The position numbers and the translations under genes were made by a program. The notes beneath the pieces are model-generated. The model was not told the DNA's origin. It did not search any database and saw only the letters and a list, made by a program, of their open reading frames with translations. From contig NZ_CP082788.1 of NCBI RefSeq assembly GCF_021462285.1, forward strand, positions 62,001-126,000: a stretch of 64,000 nucleotides of DNA, given 5' to 3'. Every line of letters starts with the position of its first letter. The stretch's first letter is position 1. This DNA is from Serratia entomophila. GTDB lineage: Bacteria > Pseudomonadota > Gammaproteobacteria > Enterobacterales > Enterobacteriaceae. Below are positions 45,937 through 53,494 of this stretch, piece after piece.

Positions 45937-46299
45937 TTATTCTCCAAGATATTTTCTCTCTATCTTGCTCATAATGATAACAAAAAGCTTCACCGTCACG
46001 GCGCTGGTAACAAAGGCACCAAGGTCATTTCCTATATGTATATCATTCGGGATATAGAAGTTGATAACGGAAGCTGTTGTCTCTGAAAATGTCAAACCGA
46101 GTAAAAAAGACACAAAAAACAATAACACCCGTCTGACACCAATGAAGTTATCTTGCGTAATGATGAATACCATCGCCCCAGAGAGTGCAGCGATAACCCT
46201 TGGCGCATATAACCAGTCAAATATTCCTATTAACATAGCGACAGTCTCTATGGTCGTTCCGGACAATAGAAACAACAGTAGAACATAATGAATGAACAC
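45937..46299 (-). CDS. Membrane protein, holin candidate, first gene of the Tc lysis operon
   Basis: A 120-aa protein with three or four hydrophobic helices ('HYVLLLFLLSGTTIETVAMLIGIF', core LLLFLLSG; 'VIAALSGAMVFIITQ'; 'VLLFFVSFLLGLTF'; 'AFVTSAVTVKLFVIIM') and a basic C-terminus 'SKIERKYLGE'. This is consistent with a phage holin. It opens an operon with the 90-aa protein, endolysin, TcA, TcB, spanins and TcC. Which of the two membrane proteins is holin and which antiholin cannot be told from sequence. Confidence 0.65.
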   Translation of the reverse strand: MFIHYVLLLFLLSGTTIETVAMLIGIFDWLYAPRVIAALSGAMVFIITQDNFIGVRRVLLFFVSFLLGLTFSETTASVINFYIPNDIHIGNDLGAFVTSAVTVKLFVIIMSKIERKYLGE

Positions 46300-46980
46300 G
46301 TTAATTTAACATCAAAGCAACAAATGACATGAGTATGATTACCCAATACATTCCCCCTGAAACCTCACTGGAAGAATAAAAGATTAAACACCAATCAATG
46401 ACAGATAACGATCACATATAACGACTTTAATGACCAATCCAGCATCATAAACTGGTTTTATATAAAAATACAGATTTAAATATCATATTTATAGCTAACG
46501 GTAGAAGTAAAAAAAAGTCAATAAGTGTTACTGGATGTAATCGGCGATACCTAAGGCTATACTTTTGTTTTTTTTATTATTTATCACCCGTCATCTTCCT
46601 TCGTAAAAAATGGCAATAATCAAGTCCTGTCGAGGTCATCCTCAAGTAGGATTGCTGCTAAAGGTTTTAGATACTTTTTTTACAATAATGAATCCGTGCC
46701 ACTCATCTAAAACATGGTCATACCAACAATTAAATTGAGTAAAGTAAATTATCACCCATGTTAACATTCATCTATAGTAAAATCATTAATAAAATCATTA
46801 ATAAAATCATTAATAAAATCATTAATAAAAAATAAAAAACTTACCGCATGGGGTGTTTTTATCTGATAAGTGGCAGAGGTGCAATTAATTTTTTCAGAAA
46901 CAATCAATTCACTGATCAGCATAAAAATGCCGTGTTAGGTTTCTGAAAATTTATTAATGGAACGTTTTCATATCATGAAA
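46300..46980. other. AT-rich upstream region of the Tc/lysis operon
   Basis: No gene is supported in these 680 bp. It presumably carries the operon promoter, and contains four tandem 12-bp repeats (separate entry). The composition is far more AT-rich than the tc genes. A 267-bp frame just beyond it (46981 to 47247, minus) has no family features and no good ribosome site. Confidence 0.5.
46779..46826. repeat. Four perfect tandem copies of AAAATCATTAAT
   Basis: The 12-bp unit is repeated exactly four times without interruption, followed by an A-rich run. It lies about 480 bp upstream of the first gene of the Tc/lysis operon. It could be an iteron-type binding site or a slippage-prone promoter tract. 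Confidence 0.95.
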
Positions 46981-47280
46981 TTAGCATTCTCGGTGTGATA
47001 TTACTTTGATGATAAGTGAGATACTAATGTCTGCCGTATGTAGCGATTCAACGATTGGGATATTAAGGAAACACACTAAAAAGGTTAAATGCACACTGGC
47101 AGGATATCCAATGCGGGTTATTGAGGATTGATTTCCCCCTGCTCCATGAGTTGAAAAGGCTGCTGATTTCCCCCGTCGGCATTTCAACTCACGGAGCAGG
47201 TCATCAACTTGGGTGTCTGTAAATATGATATTTGTATTTCCATGCATCTTTTGATGATGCCGGCTAAATGATGCACCAGT

Positions 47281-48507
47281 TCAGAAAGGAAGCCCACCCA
47301 ACCATTGGTGTAAAAATAAATCCTGGCTTTCAGGTCGACCAAATAAGTAACCCTGCAGATGAACCGATTGGCGCTGGCAAAGATAGGCACGTTGCGCTTC
47401 TGTCTCCACCCCTTCAGCCACAGTGGTGATATCCAGACATTCAGCTAAACTCAGCAGGTGATCGACGATATGGCAAGAAAGGGTATCGGCGCCAATCTGG
47501 CTAATAAATCGCCGGTCGATCTTCAATATATCTATCTGATGATCTTGTAAATAAGACAAGCTGGAATACCCCGTACCAAAGTCGTCAAGCGCGATAAGTA
47601 CACCTAACTGATGCAGCGACTGGATAATATGGATAGTTAATTCGTTGCTGACCAGCACCTGACGCTCTGTGAGTTCCAGCACCAGTTTCACCCGGTGCAA
47701 ACCGAATGCCTTCAGGAAATCACGGCAGTCATCAATCAAATTGATATCATTAAAATGATATGCGCTGATATTAAATCCGAAATGAAAATCTCCAGGTAGC
47801 CTGTTTGCCAGAGGGGAAAAACACTCCCTGACCTGAGCCATAAGATCGCGAGTCATAGGTACTATCAGCCCACTCTCCTCAGCCAAAGCAATAAAGTTCG
47901 CCGGGGACAAAACCCCCATTTTCGGATGTTGCCAACGAACCAGCACCTCGGCGCCGGTCAGTTCTCCAGAGCCCCCCCGAACTATCGGCTGAAAATAAGG
48001 CATAAATTGTTGCTTGCGTAATGCACGCCGGAGCTGAGCCAGGGGTGAGGTTATCCTCCACACCATGCGCAAAGTTGTTATTCCTGCAATAATCGCCAAC
48101 ACAGGAAGTAACGCCAAACTCACGCCAACATAGTCACCGATAAGAGGGGTCTGAGAAAACTGAGTGGCTACTGCCGTAACTGAATAGGGATAGCGCGATG
48201 AGAACAACTGGCGCTCAATATAATTTTCGCGCGCTACCGTGGTCACGTTACCCGCCTCGTCCAACTCTATATCATCTACCCGCAGGTGCAGGGTGCGACG
48301 TGGACGATCATCGAGCATGATCGTCCGCTGGGCCAGTTCAAAGGTCTCGTCAAATTGTACGATAGCCAAGGGCGGCCGCCGATAAATATCTCGTTCTACA
48401 CTTGCAGATATTTTCCTCGAGGCCGTGAGGACGATGCTCAGCGTCACAATAGCCAGCACCGCCAGGGTGACAAATAGACGAAAATACGAATAACGCTTGT
48501 AAACCAT
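47281..48507 (-). CDS. Membrane-bound EAL-domain c-di-GMP phosphodiesterase
   Basis: A 408-aa inner-membrane enzyme that should hydrolyse cyclic di-GMP. Two membrane helices (about residues 9 to 29 and 126 to 149) flank a periplasmic sensor of about 95 residues. The EAL domain (160 to 405) has EVLVRW at 187 to 192 (the EAL motif as EVL), 'DDFGTGYSSLSYL' and 'EGVETEAQ', so metal and catalytic residues look intact. No GGDEF and no canonical CSS motif. It lies 129 bp downstream of the fimbrial genes on the same strand, as with EAL proteins attached to other fimbrial clusters (FimK, MrkJ). Confidence 0.9.
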   Translation of the reverse strand: MVYKRYSYFRLFVTLAVLAIVTLSIVLTASRKISASVERDIYRRPPLAIVQFDETFELAQRTIMLDDRPRRTLHLRVDDIELDEAGNVTTVARENYIERQLFSSRYPYSVTAVATQFSQTPLIGDYVGVSLALLPVLAIIAGITTLRMVWRITSPLAQLRRALRKQQFMPYFQPIVRGGSGELTGAEVLVRWQHPKMGVLSPANFIALAEESGLIVPMTRDLMAQVRECFSPLANRLPGDFHFGFNISAYHFNDINLIDDCRDFLKAFGLHRVKLVLELTERQVLVSNELTIHIIQSLHQLGVLIALDDFGTGYSSLSYLQDHQIDILKIDRRFISQIGADTLSCHIVDHLLSLAECLDITTVAEGVETEAQRAYLCQRQSVHLQGYLFGRPESQDLFLHQWLGGLPF

Positions 48508-48636
48508 TTGTAGGTATTCTCAACATTTTGGGATGCTTGGAAAAGCGAGTTCTTCGCGAGGAATAATGCTCTTGAAAATGCACTCGTCTTGAAAAAATAA
48601 AATCCGCATTAAGCATGACTAATAAAATGGAATATA

Positions 48637-49230
48637 TCAGTCGTATGTCATGGTCAAAACAGAGTTGCCGCTGAACATCCCGCTGGAAATATTGCCGTTG
48701 CTATTCAAGGTGCTGACCACACTAAGAGTGGCAGAGCTATTAGCATCAATATCGTAACTCGTTGATGTACCGCTGCCATTAAGAGCCAAAGAGGCCTTCA
48801 GGCTACTATCATTTTTAAGGCTAATTGAGACATCGTTTAAAGACAGAGAAACCATAGTGCTACCAACCATACCACCGCTACAGGTAAGAGTAGCCGTCGT
48901 TGTCATTGACCGGCCATCAACCTCATGAGACAAAAGCGTCCCATAATCATGAGTTATGTCTCCAGATGATATAGTACAAATAGCACCAGTAACAATGGGC
49001 GAAAAACCTCCTGACTGACAATACTCAGACATATTATCTATAATAATAGTTCCGACAAAGATGTAAACAGAACTAGCACGTGGAAACGTAGAGGTATATG
49101 CTACCAACCACGGCAATAACGATTCAATGGCCCCGATACAATTCCCACCCAAAACCCCTGGAACCTTATCTGAATATTCACTGGTATTTTCCTTCTGATA
49201 GTCAAATATTGGCCCTTTAGTAACAACCAT
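48637..49230 (-). pseudogene. Second tip-adhesin-like gene lacking a signal peptide
   Basis: A 197-aa frame paralogous to the neighbouring adhesin: 'AICTISSGDITHDYGTLLSHEVDGRSM' matches its 'ATCDISSGDITLDYGTILSDEVDGKSI' region (core SSGDIT-DYGT-LS-EVDG), and both end in SVLTMTY. The frame stays open upstream of the first ATG to about 49320 and reads like the mature adhesin N-terminus ('SDIFNVEYTDNYMVV'). A stop then occurs and no signal sequence is found. It probably cannot be exported and is called a decaying duplicate. Confidence 0.6.
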
Positions 49231-49408
49231 GTAGTTGTCGGTATATTCAACATTAAAAATATCACTTATGGAAGCAGTGTTGGCTGCGTAAGAATTATTT
49301 ATATAAAAATAAATATATTACAGATTCCAAGCACGTGTAACAAAATTAATTCTCCCATAAAAACCCGCCAGTTTAACAATGGTAGATCCGCCGATATTTG
49401 TATACTAT

Positions 49409-50221
49409 TTAGTAGTATGTCATAGTCAAAACAGAACTGCCGCTGAATGCACCGCTCGAAACGTTACCGTTCGTATGCAAGGTACTGGTCAGGCTAATAT
49501 TAGTTGAGCCATTAATATCTATTGTCGCAGTGGTTGACTTGCCATTACCGTCAAGATTTAATTGGGCGTAAAGGCTATTATCGTTTTTAAGATTAACGTT
49601 TTCATCCCCCAACGAAAGCGCAACGGAGACTTCGCCTTGAGAACTACCACCTGTACATGAGATGGTTGCATTTGTCGATATAGACTTTCCGTCTACTTCA
49701 TCAGACAGAATTGTTCCATAATCAAGAGTAATATCTCCGGATGAGATATCACAGGTGGCGTCTTTTATGGAAGAAGTAAAATCAGAACTTCCATAGCACC
49801 TCATCGATCCTTTGAAGTGATCTAAGATCGTTCCGCCAGAAACGCAGACAGAATTAACTTTACCTATGAACGAAGTTGTAACAGGAAATAGAGAACCTAC
49901 AGCGGTGAGACAGTTACCATTTGAATTACCATTTGTTGTCCCAATCTGTTTTTTATTTGCTGATCCAGAACTGCTGGCTATATAACTGGATTCATTTGAA
50001 ATACTCAACGTCGCCTTATTGAGAGAACCACAATAGTTCCAATTATTTCCGCTAGAGGCGTCAGAATCATAATCTTCACCTTTTGAAATTGTCACAACGC
50101 CACCGCTGCCATATTCAATTCTGTATAAATCTACAGCCTGCGCCTGCGTTGCTTTGAATAAAAAAATAAATCCAATCATTAAGATATTATTGATATTCGG
50201 CATGTAATGTCGCAGTTGCAT
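49409..50221 (-). CDS. Fimbrial tip adhesin-like protein
   Basis: A 270-aa secreted protein. The start at 50221 is chosen because AAGGAGAG lies 4 bases upstream. Signal peptide to about residue 29 ('NILMIGFIFLFKATQAQA'). An N-terminal lectin-like domain with Cys pairs is followed by a C-terminal pilin domain ('CDISSGDITLDYGTIL' onward) ending in the chaperone-recognised 'SVLTMTYY' strand. Two-domain design and last position in the pilin series indicate the tip adhesin. The start overlaps the previous pilin gene by 35 bases. Confidence 0.75.
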   Translation of the reverse strand: MQLRHYMPNINNILMIGFIFLFKATQAQAVDLYRIEYGSGGVVTISKGEDYDSDASSGNNWNYCGSLNKATLSISNESSYIASSSGSANKKQIGTTNGNSNGNCLTAVGSLFPVTTSFIGKVNSVCVSGGTILDHFKGSMRCYGSSDFTSSIKDATCDISSGDITLDYGTILSDEVDGKSISTNATISCTGGSSQGEVSVALSLGDENVNLKNDNSLYAQLNLDGNGKSTTATIDINGSTNISLTSTLHTNGNVSSGAFSGSSVLTMTYY

Positions 50222-50711
50222 TAAACTCTCCTTCAGATAGGGTGGAACCATCACGCTTTACTAATAATGCAGACAGTGTAGGAATGCTGTTGATATTGAT
50301 GTTGATATCTTTACCCAGCTCCAGCGGCGTTCCATTTTGATATATCTTCACCCCAAGATCGCTTTGCTCAGCGGTACGAATCGTCGCATTATCTTTATCA
50401 AAGTCGACTGCGTTCCCGGTGAGTTTTAATGTGAGTTGTAATGAATCCGTGGTGTCATCGCAGGTAATAGTATAAGGGATAGATTGCCGGTAATTTCCTC
50501 CATCAATCTTATTTACACCGATGCCGCCACCAAAGTTGACCACAATAGTTTCGTTGTCGCTGATGCTGCAACTGGGTTTACTGACAATAACACCGCTAAT
50601 ATTAACGTTAACCGTTTCCGTTTTCTGTGTCGCACCATACGCACCAGTCAAGGAGAACAGTCCTAACCAGAAAGCCGAGGAACGGCTTAATAACTTACGT
50701 TCACTTAACAT
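50187..50711 (-). CDS. Minor fimbrial subunit
   Basis: A 174-aa pilin with a signal peptide ending near 'TGAYGA' and the usual Cys pair ('KPSCSISD', 'YTITCDD'). The penultimate Tyr/C-terminal beta-strand motif 'ATATLHAEYQ' is present. It resembles FimF/FimG or MrpG-type adaptor subunits that join the tip adhesin to the rod. Confidence 0.85.
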   Translation of the reverse strand: MLSERKLLSRSSAFWLGLFSLTGAYGATQKTETVNVNISGVIVSKPSCSISDNETIVVNFGGGIGVNKIDGGNYRQSIPYTITCDDTTDSLQLTLKLTGNAVDFDKDNATIRTAEQSDLGVKIYQNGTPLELGKDINININSIPTLSALLVKRDGSTLSEGEFNATATLHAEYQ

Positions 50712-50742
50712 AGATTTATTCCATCAACTGCCGAGAAGAATA

Positions 50743-51531
50743 TTACCGTTCACCACCGCTCTCAGCGATGTTATTAACCCTACAGCCAAACTGATTATTG
50801 CACTTAAATGAAACGTCTACCCTCGCGCCATAATCATTAATGGTTGACAACACCAGTGTATTCACGAGCACACCTTCATTCCAGTTAACCGTCACGGTTT
50901 CATATGGGGAAATAAGGAAAGGCTCGAACTTATCAACGTTACTGCCAGACAATATTTTCCTGGCCGATACCACCGTAATAAAATAAGGTGTTGGGTTGGT
51001 AACCTGGTATCTTTTTCCCTCTTTCCTTATACTTAATTTCTCCATCCCAGGCACCGTGCGGGCATTGCGCTCAACCTTTAACTGTTTAGGTCGATAAAAG
51101 ACCTTTAAACGCGTCTGTAACGCCAACTGCAAACTATTTTTCTTCTCACTCTTCGGCGGGACCTCGCGCAGGTTAAAATAAAATACGCTTTCTCGGTCCG
51201 ACGGCAGTTGAGCATGACTATTAATGTCTTGCACCCGCACCGAGGTCTTGCTACCCGCCTCAATACGCTGAATCGGGGGCAACGCAACCAACGGCTGAGA
51301 TATTTTCTGGCCGGACGCATCCTCCAGCCACGCCTGAGCCAGGTAAGGTACGTGATTATTCTGGTTATGAACCGTGATGCTTACCGCCTTTTCCCCCTCA
51401 TTGAGGATCAGGCGCGAGTGATCGACCGACAGTGCGGCCAATGAAACCGAAGTGTAAGAGGAAACGATTACTGATAGCATCATGATTGCGGCTTGCCGTA
51501 TCATCATTTTTTTATTCGCTGTCTGATTCAT
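50743..51531 (-). CDS. Second periplasmic fimbrial chaperone
   Basis: A 262-aa PapD-like chaperone. Signal peptide to about 'SVSLAA'. 'LSVDHSRLILNEGEKAVSITVHN' (core RLILNEGEKAVSITV), 'PYLAQAWLEDASG', 'PPIQRIEAG' and 'RESVFYFNLREVPP' are the family signatures, with Arg and Lys pilin C-terminus-binding positions in place. It is about half identical by eye to the first chaperone at 52.7 kb. A second chaperone placed inside the minor-pilin set suggests a dedicated client. Confidence 0.92.
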   Translation of the reverse strand: MNQTANKKMMIRQAAIMMLSVIVSSYTSVSLAALSVDHSRLILNEGEKAVSITVHNQNNHVPYLAQAWLEDASGQKISQPLVALPPIQRIEAGSKTSVRVQDINSHAQLPSDRESVFYFNLREVPPKSEKKNSLQLALQTRLKVFYRPKQLKVERNARTVPGMEKLSIRKEGKRYQVTNPTPYFITVVSARKILSGSNVDKFEPFLISPYETVTVNWNEGVLVNTLVLSTINDYGARVDVSFKCNNQFGCRVNNIAESGGER

Positions 51532-51558
51532 GGTTAACGCTCTCCGGGGTCACGTAGT

Positions 51559-52080
51559 TCAATTGTATTCCAGTGAAAACATCACTGTAGAGGTAAAACT
51601 ACCAGCACTCACCAAGCTGAACTCCGGGCCGGATACCGCAGCCTGGAAAGAAAAACTATTCTCTGCTTCTGCCAATGAACTGGCTGACATCGCCTTACCC
51701 GGCTGGACTTTATTCCCTTCATCATCCATTAATACAATAGCAATACCTTTCGCCTCACCGGCTACCGCAAACAGGCCAGGTTGATCAGCATCTTCATCCC
51801 CGGTAAAAGTAAAAATAACGCTCTGTCCAATACTCAGGTCACAGTCGATTAGACGCAGATTGAACGAATTTGGCGACGTCTGGCTGTTATTAATAAATTG
51901 CCTGGCGGCAATGGGGCCGAAGTCCACGATCTGATCCTCCGAGTCTGTCGCTAATTGACAAGGTTCGGCAACCAGTATGCCGCTGAAATGAATATCCGTA
52001 TCCGCCCACGATGCGTGGTTCAGCAAAATAAAAAACACAGGCAGCAGCCGACCCAAAATACGTATGCAATAGCATCCCAT
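51559..52080 (-). CDS. Minor fimbrial subunit (MrpF-like position)
   Basis: A 173-aa pilin with signal peptide ending 'NHASWA', Cys pair ('EPCQLAT', 'LIDCDLS') and C-terminal strand 'TSTVMFSLEYN'. It overlaps the stop of the preceding 207-aa pilin by one base, so both are translated together. Confidence 0.85.
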   Translation of the reverse strand: MGCYCIRILGRLLPVFFILLNHASWADTDIHFSGILVAEPCQLATDSEDQIVDFGPIAARQFINNSQTSPNSFNLRLIDCDLSIGQSVIFTFTGDEDADQPGLFAVAGEAKGIAIVLMDDEGNKVQPGKAMSASSLAEAENSFSFQAAVSGPEFSLVSAGSFTSTVMFSLEYN

Positions 52081-52703
52081 TAACGGTACTCCAATCCCAA
52101 ATAGACGACGGCCCTAAAATTCCCTGGCTCAAGTTGCTGGCGGGTTCTTATCAGTTGCGCCTGAAAAACCAGGTCGTTATGCCCTGGCGTCAATACCTGC
52201 GGCCAACTGCGCTCTCCCGGCTGCAAAACGTGCCGTGCACTATCTTCAAGCAATAAAGCTACACCTTTCGCACTGCCGGACAGGCGAATCAAACGGTGAT
52301 TTTCGGGTTCTTCTTCCGCCACCAGACGCACCATGACAGCCATTTGTTGAGGTATATATGCAGCATTATCACCATGCTCAGGCGAACGAAGAAACCCGTC
52401 CCCCACACCGCAGTCCTCTAGATAAAAGTGCACCAGAGTCGGTTCTGATACATCACCGGGTTTAGCCAATTGCCATAGCGGCATCCCCCCCAGTTTTATC
52501 TCCTGCTCTTCGGACTCGGCGCTAATAATACAGGGAGACTCAACCAATTTTCCGCTGATATACAAGGCACCATGCAAACCGTCCACAGCCCAATTATCAT
52601 TAGGAACATCTTGCACCTGTTTGGCGACGATAACACCACTGTATAAAAGCGAAGCTGAAAGTACGCCGACAACACCCCAGCGCAATGAATTATTGAACAT
52701 CAT
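52080..52703 (-). CDS. Minor fimbrial subunit (MrpE-like position)
   Basis: A 207-aa pilin, longer than its neighbours. A signal-like segment ('WGVVGVLSASLLYSGVIVA') and a Cys pair ('SPCIISAESEEQEIKLGG', 'LEDCGVG') are present. The C-terminus 'FRAVVYLGLEYR' fits donor-strand exchange. An extra loop ('RSPEHGDNAAYIPQQ') explains the length. It follows the usher and chaperone genes as in MR/P-type operons. Confidence 0.82.
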   Translation of the reverse strand: MMFNNSLRWGVVGVLSASLLYSGVIVAKQVQDVPNDNWAVDGLHGALYISGKLVESPCIISAESEEQEIKLGGMPLWQLAKPGDVSEPTLVHFYLEDCGVGDGFLRSPEHGDNAAYIPQQMAVMVRLVAEEEPENHRLIRLSGSAKGVALLLEDSARHVLQPGERSWPQVLTPGHNDLVFQAQLIRTRQQLEPGNFRAVVYLGLEYR

Positions 52704-52738
52704 TTTATCATCCAGGCGATAAATGCCGACAAACCGCG

Positions 52739-53473
52739 TCAGCGTTGGTTAACGTCGGCCCGGCAAATATCCCCGCTGCAGCGAAACGCTAACGTTGGTT
52801 TGCCGCCAAAGTCATTAATGGTTGTCACATGAGGAGCGGAAAATGTCTGGCTCTTGATATTAACGCTGGATTTAGGCTCAATCATAATGGCCTCAAAATC
52901 TTTGGCGACCGCCTGCTTTTCCGCGCCGGCAATACCAATCACCGTCATATAATAAGGCGTCGGGTTCTCTACACGATAGCCATTGCCTATTTTATGCAGA
53001 ACCAACTGGTCGTCCCAACGGGTCATTTTTTCTGGGATAATACTTTCCGGTCGATAAAAAAGCTTTACCTTCGTCTGCAGGGCAACTTGCATGACATTTG
53101 GTTTATCGCTGCGTGGGGGGATTTCCCGCATGCTGAAATAAAAGACGGACTCCCTGTCCTGAGGTAGTGCTTTCGCCTCAGGTGTCGCCGTTATCCTAAT
53201 CACGCTTTTTTTCCCCGCCTCAACTCTTTGCAATGGCGGCACTACCGCAAAGGGGCTATTGATTTTCTCGCCACGCGAGTTTTCCAGCCAGGCCTGCGCA
53301 AGATAAGGCTGTTTTTTGTTCTCATTACTGATATTCAAACTGATTGCTTTTTCAGTACCCGGAAAGATTGCTCGGGTGCGATCTAAAGCAATGGCCGCTT
53401 GGGCATGAGGAAATAGACTGAACATCCCACAGCTAATCAATAATACTTTGAGAAAAACAAGGTGCTTATTCAC
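52739..53473 (-). CDS. Periplasmic fimbrial chaperone
   Basis: A 244-aa PapD-like chaperone with signal peptide ending 'FPHAQA'. Family signatures are 'RTRAIFPGTEKAISLNISN', 'PYLAQAWLENSRGEKI', 'PPLQRVEAGKKSVIRI' and 'RESVFYFSMREIPPRS'. It would hold pilins by donor-strand complementation and deliver them to the usher 21 bp upstream in the operon. Confidence 0.94.
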   Translation of the reverse strand: MNKHLVFLKVLLISCGMFSLFPHAQAAIALDRTRAIFPGTEKAISLNISNENKKQPYLAQAWLENSRGEKINSPFAVVPPLQRVEAGKKSVIRITATPEAKALPQDRESVFYFSMREIPPRSDKPNVMQVALQTKVKLFYRPESIIPEKMTRWDDQLVLHKIGNGYRVENPTPYYMTVIGIAGAEKQAVAKDFEAIMIEPKSSVNIKSQTFSAPHVTTINDFGGKPTLAFRCSGDICRADVNQR

Positions 53474-53494
53474 TTAACGTTTCCTATTACTAAT

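Noticed and set aside
46841..46857. GCGGTA followed by T-run on the minus strand upstream of the Tc operon, as an ops site
   Set aside because: It lacks the leading GG and trailing G of the ops core (reads ATGCGGTAAG), so it is not a credible RfaH-type site.
46981..47247. 88-codon minus-strand frame near the EAL gene
   Set aside because: No family features, no clear ribosome site and it partly covers a low-complexity spacer.
48350..48616. 88-codon frame overlapping the 5' end of the EAL gene
   Set aside because: It lies mostly inside the EAL coding sequence in another frame and has no recognisable content.
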